Positions 26,515 through 34,596 of a stretch of 64,000 nt of DNA are shown here, one piece after another (the first letter of the stretch is position 1; every line of letters begins with the position of its first letter). The translations under genes and the position numbers were made by a program. The notes beneath the pieces were generated by a model. That model searched no databases and had not been told where the DNA came from. It saw only the letters and a list, made by a program, of their open reading frames with translations. The stretch lies in assembly GCF_014650115.1 (NCBI RefSeq), contig NZ_BMUI01000002.1, positions 434,001 through 498,000 of the forward strand, written 5' to 3'. This DNA comes from Streptomyces olivaceoviridis. GTDB lineage: Bacteria > Actinomycetota > Actinomycetes > Streptomycetales > Streptomycetaceae.

Positions 26515-27066
26515 TCACTGTCCTTCCCGGTCGGATACGACCGAAGCGTATCGATTCCCACCCGTCGGACCGCCCTCGGCGGCCTGACCGCTTGTGCCGC
26601 TCTCGCCGCCCACCGCGGCATGGCCACCGGTGGACCCGAAGCCCCCCTCGGCCCGCGCCGAGCCGGGAAGTTCCGCGACCTCCTGGAAGCGGACCCTCTC
26701 GACCTGCTGGACGACCAGTTGGGCAATCCGGTCGAAGCGCTCGAACCGCACGCTCTCGCGCGGGTCGAGATTCACCACGATCACCTTGATCTCCCCACGG
26801 TACCCGGCATCAACCGTCCCCGGGGCATTCACGAGGGCGACACCGCAGCGGGCGGCGAGGCCGGAACGCGGATGCACGAAGGCCGCGTACCCCTCCGGCA
26901 GGGCGATCGACACACCCGTGGGCAGAACGGCCCGTTCTCCGGGCGCCAGCTCGCACGCCTCGGTGGTGCGCAGATCGGCTCCGGCGTCCCCGGGATGCTC
27001 GTACGCCGGAAGCGGTACGTCCGCGTCGACGCGCCGGATCAGGACGTTCAGCGGGTCTCGGCTCAC
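26515..27066 (-). CDS. dut: dUTP diphosphatase (dUTPase)
   Basis: The product is 183 aa. The trimeric dUTPase motifs are in order: HPGDAGADLRTTE (I), VHPRSGLAARCG (II), GTVDAGYRGEIKVIVVN (III, uracil pocket), RIAQLVVQQ (IV), and the C-terminal RAEGGFGSTGGH (V) that closes over the phosphates. It converts dUTP to dUMP and PPi. About 30 extra Gly/Ser-rich residues follow motif V. GTG overlaps the stop of the thioesterase gene (GTGA at 27063-27066); DUF3710 follows after 1 bp, giving a tight three-gene operon. Confidence 0.95.
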   Translation of the reverse strand: MSRDPLNVLIRRVDADVPLPAYEHPGDAGADLRTTEACELAPGERAVLPTGVSIALPEGYAAFVHPRSGLAARCGVALVNAPGTVDAGYRGEIKVIVVNLDPRESVRFERFDRIAQLVVQQVERVRFQEVAELPGSARAEGGFGSTGGHAAVGGESGTSGQAAEGGPTGGNRYASVVSDREGQ

Positions 27067-27647
27067 GGGTTCACCTCGAAGGCGCGGCTGCGGCGGATCT
27101 GGTCCGGGTCGTTCATGGCGGCCTGGATCTCCGCGGGGCGGCCGTGGTCGATGAAGTGGTCCACCTTGACCTCGATGAAGAGGGCGTCGGCGCGGACGGC
27201 CACCGGCCCGTCGGGGCCGCCGATGCGCCCGGTGGCGGTGGAGTAGATCTTCCGCCCGGCGACGGCGGTGACCTCGGCCTCCAGGTACAGCGTGGTGCCG
27301 ACGGGCACGGGCCGTACGAAGTCGGTCTCCAGCCGTCCGGTGACGGCGATGGTGCGCAGCAGCCAGTTCAGCGAGCCGAGGGTCTCGTCCAGGGCCGTGG
27401 CGAGCACTCCGCCGTGCGCGAGGCCCGGGGCGCCCTGGTGGGCGGGCTGCACGGTGAACTCGGCCGTCAGCGAGACGCCCTCGCCGGCGCGGGCCTCCAG
27501 GTGCAGTCCGTGCGGCTGTCCGGGGCCGCACCCGAAACAGTGTTCGTAGTGGGCGCCGAGGAGTTCCCCGGGCGCGGGCGCGTCGGGGTGCCGTACCGGT
27601 TTCCCCGCGTCGGCGGGGGGCTGAAGAGCTGCGGAACTACCACTCAC
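27063..27647 (-). CDS. PaaI-type hotdog thioesterase
   Basis: The product is 194 aa from the GTG at 27647 (AAGG upstream); an alternative GTG lies at 27677. A single hotdog fold is seen with HYEHCFGCGPGQPHGLH, the helix motif GLAHGGVLATALDETLGS and the strand TGRLETDFVRPVPVGTTLYLEAEV. The family hydrolyses acyl-CoA thioesters; the acidic residue in the central helix (DETLG) is the likely catalytic site. It is first gene of the dut operon and divergent from the DUF3093 gene; a 55-bp repeat lies in the shared upstream region. Confidence 0.8.
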   Translation of the reverse strand: MSGSSAALQPPADAGKPVRHPDAPAPGELLGAHYEHCFGCGPGQPHGLHLEARAGEGVSLTAEFTVQPAHQGAPGLAHGGVLATALDETLGSLNWLLRTIAVTGRLETDFVRPVPVGTTLYLEAEVTAVAGRKIYSTATGRIGGPDGPVAVRADALFIEVKVDHFIDHGRPAEIQAAMNDPDQIRRSRAFEVNP

Positions 27648-27670
27648 AGCCGCAGACCTTACCCGCCCAC

Positions 27671-27774
27671 CCGTCACCCGCCACCGCCCTGCTCGACAGC
27701 GCTCCGCGCCGACCGCCCAACCCGCCCGTCACCCGCCACCGCCCTGTTCGACAGCGCTCCGCGCCGAGCGCCCC
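27671..27774. repeat. 55-bp tandem duplication in a divergent promoter region
   Basis: About 48 bp starting CCGTCACCCGCCACCGCCCT (27671) recur 55 bp later (27726) with two changes in total. Both copies lie between the divergent thioesterase and DUF3093 genes. Confidence 0.85.
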
Positions 27775-27814
27775 GACTCCTGGCGTACGCGGTTCCCGTG
27801 CCAAGCTTGGCTTC

Positions 27815-28279
27815 ATGCAGCTCTCCGCCACCCCGTACGAAGAACGCCTCACCGCCCCCCGCTCGTGGTGGCTGATCAGCTTCCTGGTGGGCGTCTCGTT
27901 CGCCCTGATCCTGCTGCCCTTCGGCACCCTGCCGCTGCTCGGCGGACTGGTCGGCGGTACGGCCGCGGCGGCGGTGGTGGCCAGCGCCTACGGTTCCCCG
28001 CGCATCCGGCTCGTGGGCGACTCCCTGATCGCGGGCGAGGCGAAGATCCCGGTGGCGGCGCTGGGCGAGGCGCGGATCCTGGACGCGGAGGAGGCCCGCG
28101 CCTGGCGGACGTACAAGGCCGACACCCGGGCGTTCCTGCTGCTGCGCGCCTACATCCCGACGGCGCTGCACGTGGAGGTCACGGACCCGCAGGACCCGAC
28201 GCCCTACCTGTACCTGTCGACGCGGGAGCCGGAGAAGCTGGCCGCGGCGATCGAGGCGGCGCGCACGGCGCACGCCTAG
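27815..28279 (+). CDS. DUF3093 family membrane protein
   Basis: The product is 154 aa. Two hydrophobic segments near residues 18-58 (WWLISFLVGVSFALILLPF and LPLLGGLVGGTAAAAVVAS) form a hairpin anchor. The rest is a cytosolic beta-rich domain with RIRLVGDSLIAGEAKIPVAA and a conserved AYIPTALHVEVTDPQDPTPY, the DUF3093 signature. Such proteins are widespread next to dut in actinobacteria; function is unknown. Its TAG overlaps the stop of the convergent EcsC-like gene in the shared CTAG at 28276-28279. Confidence 0.85.
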   Translation: MQLSATPYEERLTAPRSWWLISFLVGVSFALILLPFGTLPLLGGLVGGTAAAAVVASAYGSPRIRLVGDSLIAGEAKIPVAALGEARILDAEEARAWRTYKADTRAFLLLRAYIPTALHVEVTDPQDPTPYLYLSTREPEKLAAAIEAARTAHA

Positions 28280-29190
28280 AGTCCGTCGGGCAGTTCCCGC
28301 AGTCTCAGCGGTTCCGCCGGCTCTTCCAGCGGCGGCAGCTCCGGCAGCTCGTCCCAGGGCACCTGGATCTTGCGCAGGTCGGCCCGGATGCGGGTCGCGA
28401 GTCTCTTGGTGTCCCGGCGGTTCATGACCGCCCCGACCGTGGCCCCGACCATGAACGGCATCAGGTTGGGCAGGTCGCGCACCATCCGCTTCATGATCTG
28501 CTGGCGGAGCCGGCGCTTCATGTGGCCGCCCATGGCCGTGTCGTACGTCGACGGCTTCATCACGTCGATCCCGCGCTCCCCCGACCAGGAGGACAGATAC
28601 GCGGCGGAGCGGGCCCTGAGGTTCCCGGGCGGGCGTACCCCGTAGACCTCGTGCAGTTCGGCGATGAGCTTCAGCTCGATCGCGGCGACCCCGGTGATCT
28701 CCGCGGCCAGTTCGGTCGGCATGGCCGGCGGCACCGGCAGCATGGCCGCGGCTCCGATCCCGGCTCCGACCGTTGAGGTGCCGGCCGCCGCACCCGCCAC
28801 CAGCTTGTCGGCCAGTTCCTCGGGTCCGAGGCCGGGGAACTGCCCGCGCAGGGTCGCGAGGTCGCGTACGGGGATGCGCGGGGCGATCTCGATGATCCGG
28901 TCCGCGAGGTACGCCAGACCCGCGCGAGCCCGGCTGCCGCCCTTACGGGCGCCTTCCCGGGCCAGATCCCGGGCCTTCTCACGGATGACCGCCGCCCGGC
29001 GGCGGGCGACGGGTGCGGGGTGCTGCGCCGGCACGGGAGGGTTCTCCCGGTCGGCCGCCGGTTCGAGCGGGGCTCCCGTCACAGGAGAGCCCCGCTCGCC
29101 GTCACGCGCGCCGTGCGGGCCGCCGAACGGCCCTTGGTCCGCTTTCCGCAGGGGGAAGCGGCGCTTCCGGGGAGGGGTCGAGCCAGACAC
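28276..29190 (-). CDS. EcsC-like protein
   Basis: The product is 304 aa. A charged, Arg-rich N-terminal third (VIREKARDLAREGARKGG) is followed by EcsC-type sequence: AGAAAGTSTVGAGIGAAAML, PTELAAEITGVAAIELKLIA, and NLMPFMVGATVGAVMNRRD, with a short hydrophobic span. EcsC relatives are poorly defined and linked to ABC transporter and secretion phenotypes in Bacillus. The GTG start lacks a strong ribosome-binding site, so the N-terminus is uncertain. Convergent with DUF3093, and 13 bp after the DUF4193 gene direction is opposite-independent. Confidence 0.65.
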   Translation of the reverse strand: MSGSTPPRKRRFPLRKADQGPFGGPHGARDGERGSPVTGAPLEPAADRENPPVPAQHPAPVARRRAAVIREKARDLAREGARKGGSRARAGLAYLADRIIEIAPRIPVRDLATLRGQFPGLGPEELADKLVAGAAAGTSTVGAGIGAAAMLPVPPAMPTELAAEITGVAAIELKLIAELHEVYGVRPPGNLRARSAAYLSSWSGERGIDVMKPSTYDTAMGGHMKRRLRQQIMKRMVRDLPNLMPFMVGATVGAVMNRRDTKRLATRIRADLRKIQVPWDELPELPPLEEPAEPLRLRELPDGL

Positions 29191-29203
29191 GGCCGACCCG
29201 TCC

Positions 29204-29500
29204 TCAGTCGCAGTCGCGGCAGATCGGCTGGCCGTTCTTCTCCCTGGCCAGCTGGCTGCGGTGGTGCACCAGGAAGCAGCTCATGCAGGTGAACTCGTCC
29301 TGCTGCTTCGGCAGCACCCGGACGGCCAGTTCCTCGTTCGAGAGGTCGGCGCCGGGCAGTTCGAGGCCCTCTGCGGCCTCGAACTCGTCGACGTCCACCG
29401 ACGAGGTGGACTTGTCGTTCCGCCGGGCCTTCAGCTCTTCAAGGCTGTCCGAGTCGACGTCGTCGTCGGTCTTGCGTGGAGTGTCGTAATCGGTTGCCAT
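29204..29500 (-). CDS. DUF4193 zinc-ribbon-like protein
   Basis: The product is 98 aa. An acidic N-terminal half (DDDVDSDSLEELKARRND) leads to a conserved C-terminus with two Cys pairs, CMSC and CRDC, and HHRSQLA between them, likely a zinc site. DUF4193 is found in most actinobacteria beside the cutRS or dut region. GGGGGAG lies six bases before the ATG. Role unknown; it may act with RNA polymerase or as a small regulator, but this is a guess. Its downstream partner is the EcsC-like gene, 13 bp away on the same strand. Confidence 0.85.
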   Translation of the reverse strand: MATDYDTPRKTDDDVDSDSLEELKARRNDKSTSSVDVDEFEAAEGLELPGADLSNEELAVRVLPKQQDEFTCMSCFLVHHRSQLAREKNGQPICRDCD

Positions 29501-29893
29501 ATCGCTCTCCCCCTCTGGGTGTCTGCGGTGTCTCCAGCGCACGTAACGCGTGAGAGGCCGGACTTGTGCCCGACCTGAGGCGGAGATTTTGCCTCACATC
29601 AAGGTCTGTTACTCAATCGACACCCAACCCGATCCCTCAAGAGTGATCGGCTTGGATGGCGGTGAGGACCGTACACGGTTCGAATGCCGCACCTCAAAGG
29701 CGCCTCACCGTGTACTTCCCGTGATCAAGAGCCCTGAAAACCCGGACTTTCCCGGCTTTCCACCTTCTGTCATGATCACCGTGCGTACATGGCCGGAAAT
29801 CCGCCCATGTGATCGATCACACAGGAAGAACCACGTACGGCGGTCGAAAAATTCCGCGCAAAGCGAACATCCTCCGCGTGTGTCGGTCCCTGA
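29501..29893. other. Intergenic region between DUF4193 and cutS
   Basis: About 390 bp, less GC-rich than neighbours, holding the DUF4193 promoter region and the end of the cutRS transcript. It contains the perfect palindrome TGTGATCGATCACA at 29808-29821. No gene was accepted here. Confidence 0.6.
29808..29821. promoter_or_regulatory. Perfect 14-bp palindrome TGTGATCGATCACA
   Basis: It carries TGTGA/TCACA half-sites like those of CRP-family regulators, but with a 4-bp spacer instead of 6. It lies 308 bp upstream of the DUF4193 start and 72 bp from the cutS stop. Confidence 0.4.
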
Positions 29894-31150
29894 TCACAGC
29901 GGCAGGGTGACGCGCATCACCAGACCGCCGCCTTCCCGGGGCTGGGCCAGAATGTGACCGCCGTGCGCGCGGGCCACGGACCGGACGATGGACAGACCGA
30001 GGCCCACTCCCTTGTCACTGCCCGTCCGCTCGGTACGCAACCGCCGGAAGGGCTCGAAGAGGTTGTCGATCTCGTACGCCGGCACGACCGGCCCGGTGTT
30101 CGTGACGGTCAGCACCGCCTGCCCGTGCTGGATCTCGGTGTCCACCTCGACCCAGCCGTCCTCAGGCACGTTGTACCGCACGGCGTTCTGGACGAGGTTC
30201 AGCGCGATCCGCTCCAGCAGCACGCCGTTGCCCTGCACCACGGCGGGCTTGCGCTCGCCGCGGATCTTCACGCCCTTGTCCTCGGCCTCGGCGTGCACCT
30301 GGTCGACGGCCTGCGTGGCGACCTCGGCCAGGTCGACCGGCTTGCGCTCGACGATCTGGTTGTCACTGCGGGCGAGCAGCAGCAGCCCCTCGACCAGCTG
30401 TTCGCTGCGCTCGTTGGTGGCGAGCAGGGTCTTGCCGAGCTGCTGGAGTTCCATCGGCGCGTTCGGGTCCGACAGGTGCACTTCGAGGAGCGTGCGGTTG
30501 ATCGCGAGCGGGGTGCGCAGCTCGTGCGAGGCGTTGCCCACGAAGCGCTGCTGGGCGGTGAAGGCCCGCTCCAGCCGCTCCAGCATGTCGTCGAAGGTGT
30601 CGGCCAGCTCCTTCAGCTCGTCGTCCGGGCCGTCCAGCTCGATCCGGCGCGAGAGGTCCGAGCCGGCGACCTGGCGGGCGGTGCGGGTGATCCGGCCGAG
30701 CGGGGAGAGCACACGGCCGGCCATCGCGTAGCCGAACGCGAAGGCGATCACGGCGAGGCCCAGCAGCGCCAGCAGGGAGCGGCTGAGCAGGTTGTCCAGG
30801 GCCGCCTGGCGCTGCTGGTCCACGCAGTGGGCGATGGCCTCGTTGAAGTCCGACAGCGGCACCGGACCGGAGTTGATCGCGGTGACCGCGGGGCAGTTGT
30901 CGCTGGCGACCTTGATCGCCGAACCGCTGACGATCTTGAACAGCGGCTGGTTGCCGGTGCTGATCGCCTGTGCGGCCAGCAGGTAGATGATCGACAGCAG
31001 CAGGATGCCGGCGATCAGGAACATGCCGCCGTAGAGCAGCGTCAGCCGTATGCGGATGGTCGGGCGCAGCCACGGGAAGGGGGGCTGCGGCCTCCTGGGG
31101 TCCCAGGTGGGCTTCGGGGGGGCCTGGGGCGGCGCGGGTGTCGTGGCCAC
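29894..31150 (-). CDS. cutS: Sensor histidine kinase CutS
   Basis: The product is 418 aa, close to the 414 I recall for S. lividans CutS. A Pro-rich cytosolic N-tail is followed by TM1 (LTLLYGGMFLIAGILLLS), an extracytoplasmic sensor with a Cys pair (SDNCPAVTAIN, AHCVDQQ), TM2 (LLALLGLAVIAFAFGYAMA), a HAMP domain, HisKA with phospho-His in FVGNASHELRTPLAI, and HATPase (LNLVQNAVRYN, GVGLGLSIVRS). It phosphorylates CutR. Known work ties CutRS to antibiotic control and, more recently, extracellular protein folding. GTG starts 5 bp after the cutR stop. Confidence 0.93.
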   Translation of the reverse strand: MATTPAPPQAPPKPTWDPRRPQPPFPWLRPTIRIRLTLLYGGMFLIAGILLLSIIYLLAAQAISTGNQPLFKIVSGSAIKVASDNCPAVTAINSGPVPLSDFNEAIAHCVDQQRQAALDNLLSRSLLALLGLAVIAFAFGYAMAGRVLSPLGRITRTARQVAGSDLSRRIELDGPDDELKELADTFDDMLERLERAFTAQQRFVGNASHELRTPLAINRTLLEVHLSDPNAPMELQQLGKTLLATNERSEQLVEGLLLLARSDNQIVERKPVDLAEVATQAVDQVHAEAEDKGVKIRGERKPAVVQGNGVLLERIALNLVQNAVRYNVPEDGWVEVDTEIQHGQAVLTVTNTGPVVPAYEIDNLFEPFRRLRTERTGSDKGVGLGLSIVRSVARAHGGHILAQPREGGGLVMRVTLPL

Positions 31151-31155
31151 GGGGA

Positions 31156-31809
31156 TCAGATCCGGTAGCCGGAGCCGGGGACGGTGACGATGACGGGCGG
31201 CTCGCCCAGCTTGCGGCGCAGGGTCATCACCGTCACGCGCACCACGTTGGTGAACGGGTCGGTGTTCTCGTCCCAGGCCTTCTCCAGCAGCTGCTCCGCC
31301 GAGACGACCGCGCCCTCGCTGCGCATCAGCACCTCCAGCACCGCGAACTCCTTGGGCGCGAGCTGGACCTCCTTGCCGTCGCGGAAGACCTCGCGACGGT
31401 TGGGGTCGAGCTTGATGCCGGCGCGCTCCAGGACCGGCGGCAGCGGCACGCTGGTCCGCCGGCCGAGGGCGCGCACGCGCGCGATCAGCTCGCTGAACGC
31501 GAACGGCTTGGGCAGATAGTCGTCGGCGCCGATCTCCAGGCCCTCGACGCGGTCGCTGACGTCGCCGGAAGCGGTGAGCATGAGCACGCGCGTGGGCATG
31601 CCCAGCTCGACGATCTTGCGGCAGACGTCGTCGCCGTGGACGAGCGGGAGGTCGCGGTCGAGGACGACCACGTCGTAGTCGTTGACGCCGATGCGCTCCA
31701 GGGCGGCCGCACCGTCGTACACGACGTCGACGGCCATGGCCTCCCGGCGCAGTCCGGTGGCCACCGCATCGGCGAGCAGCTGCTCGTCCTCGACGACGAG
31801 TACGCGCAC
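31156..31809 (-). CDS. cutR: Response regulator CutR
   Basis: The product is 217 aa, identical in length to S. lividans CutR. Receiver: VEDEQLLADAV, phospho-Asp in VVVLDRDLPLVHG, LMLTASGD, LPKPFAFS. C-terminal OmpR-type winged helix: LAPKEFAVLEVLMRSEG and VTVMTLRRKLGEPPVI. The GTG start has GGAAGGA upstream and matches the published N-terminus as I recall it; an upstream in-frame ATG at 31833 is rejected. Operon order is cutR then cutS. Confidence 0.95.
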   Translation of the reverse strand: MRVLVVEDEQLLADAVATGLRREAMAVDVVYDGAAALERIGVNDYDVVVLDRDLPLVHGDDVCRKIVELGMPTRVLMLTASGDVSDRVEGLEIGADDYLPKPFAFSELIARVRALGRRTSVPLPPVLERAGIKLDPNRREVFRDGKEVQLAPKEFAVLEVLMRSEGAVVSAEQLLEKAWDENTDPFTNVVRVTVMTLRRKLGEPPVIVTVPGSGYRI

Positions 31810-32221
31810 GTCGCTTGTCCTTCCTGTGTCCACCCGCGAGGACGCGCCGTGGGCGCGTGCGGGCAGGGGTGTCCGTGGATGTGACCCCCATCCTGCCCTT
31901 TTCGGCCATAAGTCGGCTGTAAGGCGGTGTCCGGACCGCGGGGACGGGGGTCCGGGGGCGGGAATACGAGAATTTCTGCTCCGGTTGAGGTTTCTCTGGA
32001 GGGGAGCGGGGGGAGGACGGCTTTACACCCCGCGATCACGCTCTGCATGTGCCGCAGCACCATGCGGTACTTCGGCCTCCGCTTCGCAGAGCGGGCGTGG
32101 GTGTCCGGCACCGTCGCCGCCCGGCCGGGCAGCGCTGGGCACCTGCGAGAGACGTGATCGCCCCTTTTCTACGGCACACCCCCGTGCCACCGACCCACGA
32201 CCCAGGACGAGGGGGCGCAGC
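31810..32221. other. Divergent intergenic region between cutR and a 58-aa gene
   Basis: Roughly 410 bp containing the promoter regions of cutR (minus) and the small gene at 32222 (plus). No intact gene, strong inverted repeat or RNA motif was recognised; short plus- and minus-strand frames here lack coding character. Confidence 0.5.
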
Positions 32222-32398
32222 ATGGACGCTTTCACCGCAGGACTGCTCCAGCGCATAAAGGCGACCGAGTTCGACCTGTCGCGGGCTCGCGACGAAGGCG
32301 ACGACTTCCTCGTCGAGGTGGAGCAGGCAGAGCTCGACGACCTGCGACGCCTCGCCGCCGAACACGGTGTGGAGGTCGGCGCGACGTCACGCGTCTGA
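32222..32398 (+). CDS. Small helical protein, 58 aa
   Basis: The ATG follows GAGGGGG. The sequence (MDAFTAGLLQRIKATEFDLS..., ARDEGDDFLVEVEQAELDDL) is highly charged and predicted as one or two helices. It is followed at once by a strong rho-independent terminator, which supports a real independent transcript. I recall a similar conserved hypothetical between cutR and the inositol phosphatase in Streptomyces. Function unknown. Confidence 0.8.
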   Translation: MDAFTAGLLQRIKATEFDLSRARDEGDDFLVEVEQAELDDLRRLAAEHGVEVGATSRV

Positions 32399-32419
32399 TC
32401 GGCCCGGCAGCACACGGAG

Positions 32420-32448
32420 GGACCCCGGCGAATCCAGCGCCGGGGTCC
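32420..32448 (+). terminator. Rho-independent terminator after the 58-aa gene
   Basis: Arms GGACCCCGGCG (32420-32430) and its perfect complement (32438-32448), 7-nt loop, followed by TTTCG. It may also serve the convergent inositol phosphatase gene. Confidence 0.88.
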
Positions 32449-32472
32449 TTTCGCGTGCCCACTTCCCCGGGG

Positions 32473-33288
32473 TCAGTCGTGCCAGGCCCCGAAGTCCTCC
32501 AGCAGCCGCTGGAGGGGCTCGAAGACGCCCGGCGACCCGGCCACGGTCAGATCCCGCGACGGCCGCTCCCCGGGCCGTCCACCGGTCAGCGCACCGGCCT
32601 CCCGGGCGATCAGGTCCCCCGCCGCGAAGTCCCACGCGTGGAGCCCCCGCTCGTAGTACCCGTCGAGCCGGCCGCAGGCCACGTCGCACAGGTCCACCGC
32701 CGCCGAACCGCCGCGCCGGATGTCCCGCAGCACGGGGATCAGCCGGGCGGCGATCTCGGCCTGGCGGGCGCGGACCTCGGTGACGTAGTTGAAGCCGGTG
32801 GAGACCAGGGCCTGGTCCAGCGGGGGCGCGGGGCGGCAGGCGAGCGCCCGCTCGCCCTGCCACGCGCCCGTGGCCCAGGCGCCGCCGCCGCGCACCGCGT
32901 GGTACGTCTCGCCGCGCATCGGAGCCGCGACGACCCCGACGACGGTCTCGCCGTCCCGCTCGGCGGCGATGGACACCGCCCAGGTCGGCAGGCCGTACAG
33001 GTAGTTGACGGTGCCGTCCAGCGGGTCGATGACCCAGCGGATGCCGCTCGTGCCCTCGACGGAGGCTCCCTCCTCGCCGAGGAAGCCGTCGTCGGGGCGT
33101 TGTCCGGAGATCAGATCGGTGATCAGCTTCTCCGCCGCGATGTCCATCTCGGTGACGACGTCGATGGGGCTGGACTTGGTCTTCGCCACGGCGAGGTCGG
33201 CGGGGCGGCCGTCGCGCAGCAGCTCGCCGGCGCGGCGGGCGGCCTCCTGGGCCAGTTCGAGCAGGTCCCGGTGCAGGGCGTCGGTCAC
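32473..33288 (-). CDS. Inositol monophosphatase family protein
   Basis: The product is 271 aa. Metal-binding motifs of the IMPase/SuhB superfamily are clear: LGEEGAS near residue 70, WVIDPLDGTVNYLYGLP near 90, and AWDFAAGDLIAREAGA near 220. These coordinate two or three Mg2+ ions for hydrolysis of inositol or related sugar phosphates. GTG follows GTGAGGAGAC. It is 8 bp downstream of the ferrochelatase gene and co-transcribed with it; a link to haem synthesis is not expected. Confidence 0.9.
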   Translation of the reverse strand: MTDALHRDLLELAQEAARRAGELLRDGRPADLAVAKTKSSPIDVVTEMDIAAEKLITDLISGQRPDDGFLGEEGASVEGTSGIRWVIDPLDGTVNYLYGLPTWAVSIAAERDGETVVGVVAAPMRGETYHAVRGGGAWATGAWQGERALACRPAPPLDQALVSTGFNYVTEVRARQAEIAARLIPVLRDIRRGGSAAVDLCDVACGRLDGYYERGLHAWDFAAGDLIAREAGALTGGRPGERPSRDLTVAGSPGVFEPLQRLLEDFGAWHD

Positions 33289-33296
33289 GGGTCTCC

Positions 33297-34424
33297 TCAC
33301 GCGTAGGGGCTGTCGGCGCCCGCGGCGGCGGGGTGCGGGGCGCGGGCCGGGCAGCAGCCGACCGGGCAGACGTGGTGGCTGGGGCCGAGCGCGCCCAGGG
33401 CGCAGGGGGTGACCCCCTGGCCGCGCTCCACGGCGGCCCGCTCCAGGATCAGCTCGCGGACGGCCGCGGCGAACCGCGGGTCGGCACCCACGGTGGCCGA
33501 GCGGCGGACCGGCAGGCCCAGTTCCCCGGCCTTGGCCGTCGCCTCGGTGTCGAGGTCGTAGAGGACCTCCATGTGGTCGGAGACGAAGCCGATGGGGGCC
33601 ATGACGACGGCCGGGACGCCGGCGGCGTGCCGCTCCTCCAGGTGGTCGCAGATGTCCGGCTCCAGCCAGGGGATGTGCGGGGCACCGGAGCGGGACTGGT
33701 AGACCAGCCGCCAGGGGTGGTCGACGCCGGTGCGCTCGCGGACGGCGTCGGCGATCAGCCGGGCCACGTCCAGGTGCTGCTCGACGTAGGCGCCGCCCTC
33801 GCCGTGGGCCTCGACGGGACCGGAGGTGTCGGCGGCGGAGGTCGGGATGGAGTGGGTGGTGAAGGCGATGTGGGCGCCCGCGCGGACGTCCTCCGGGAGG
33901 TCGGCGAGGGAGCGCAGTACGCCGTCGGTCATCGGTTCCACGAAGCCGGGGTGGTTGAAGTAGTGCCGCAGCTTGTCGATCCTCGGCGGCTCCAGCCCCT
34001 CGGCCTCCAGGGCGGCCAGCGCGTCGGCGAGGTTCTCCCGGTACTGGCGGCAGCCCGAGTAGGAGGCGTAGGCGCTGGTGGCCAGGACCAGGATGCGGCG
34101 ACGGCCGTCGGCGACCATCTCGCGCAGGGTGTCCGTCAGGTACGGCGCCCAGTTGCGGTTGCCCCAGTAGACCGGCAGGTCCAGGCCGTGGTCGGCGAAG
34201 TCCTCGCGCAGGGCGTCCAGCAGGGCGCGGTTCTGGGCGTTGATGGGGCTGACCCCGCCGAACAGGAAGTAGTGCTGCCCGACCTCCTTGAGGCGTTCCT
34301 TGGGGATGCCGCGCCCGCGTGTGACGTTCTCCAGGAACGGGACCACGTCGTCCGGGCCTTCGGGGCCGCCGAAGGAGAGCAGGAGCAGGGCGTCGTACGG
34401 GGTGGGATCGAGCGCGTCTGGCAT
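33297..34424 (-). CDS. hemH: Coproporphyrin III ferrochelatase
   Basis: The product is 375 aa. Ferrochelatase features are [19 protein letters not shown] at the N-terminus, [12 protein letters not shown], the catalytic His in [13 protein letters not shown], and [18 protein letters not shown]-terminal cysteine-rich tail ([20 protein letters not shown]) fits the [2Fe-2S] cluster of actinobacterial enzymes. In actinobacteria the substrate is coproporphyrin III, so CpfC is the newer name. It inserts Fe2+ in the cytoplasm, before decarboxylation to haem b. ATG follows a weak AGGATC. Confidence 0.93.
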   Translation of the reverse strand: MPDALDPTPYDALLLLSFGGPEGPDDVVPFLENVTRGRGIPKERLKEVGQHYFLFGGVSPINAQNRALLDALREDFADHGLDLPVYWGNRNWAPYLTDTLREMVADGRRRILVLATSAYASYSGCRQYRENLADALAALEAEGLEPPRIDKLRHYFNHPGFVEPMTDGVLRSLADLPEDVRAGAHIAFTTHSIPTSAADTSGPVEAHGEGGAYVEQHLDVARLIADAVRERTGVDHPWRLVYQSRSGAPHIPWLEPDICDHLEERHAAGVPAVVMAPIGFVSDHMEVLYDLDTEATAKAGELGLPVRRSATVGADPRFAAAVRELILERAAVERGQGVTPCALGALGPSHHVCPVGCCPARAPHPAAAGADSPYA

Positions 34425-34596
34425 GGGTCGATCCTGCCACCCGGCACTGACAGCGGGGAAACAGCGGGGTGAAGAGTCGGATTCCGGTCGGTTCAGGGCG
34501 GTTTGTCCAGGTGTCATATCGGGTGCGTTTAGGGTCCCCTAACTCGTAAGCTGTATCAGCCGCATTCGCGCCTTACTGAGCCGCTTCGGAGACCAC

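Noticed and set aside
29550..29957. Plus-strand 135-codon frame between DUF4193 and cutS
   Set aside because: Overlaps cutS antisense, with unusual composition and no ribosome-binding site.
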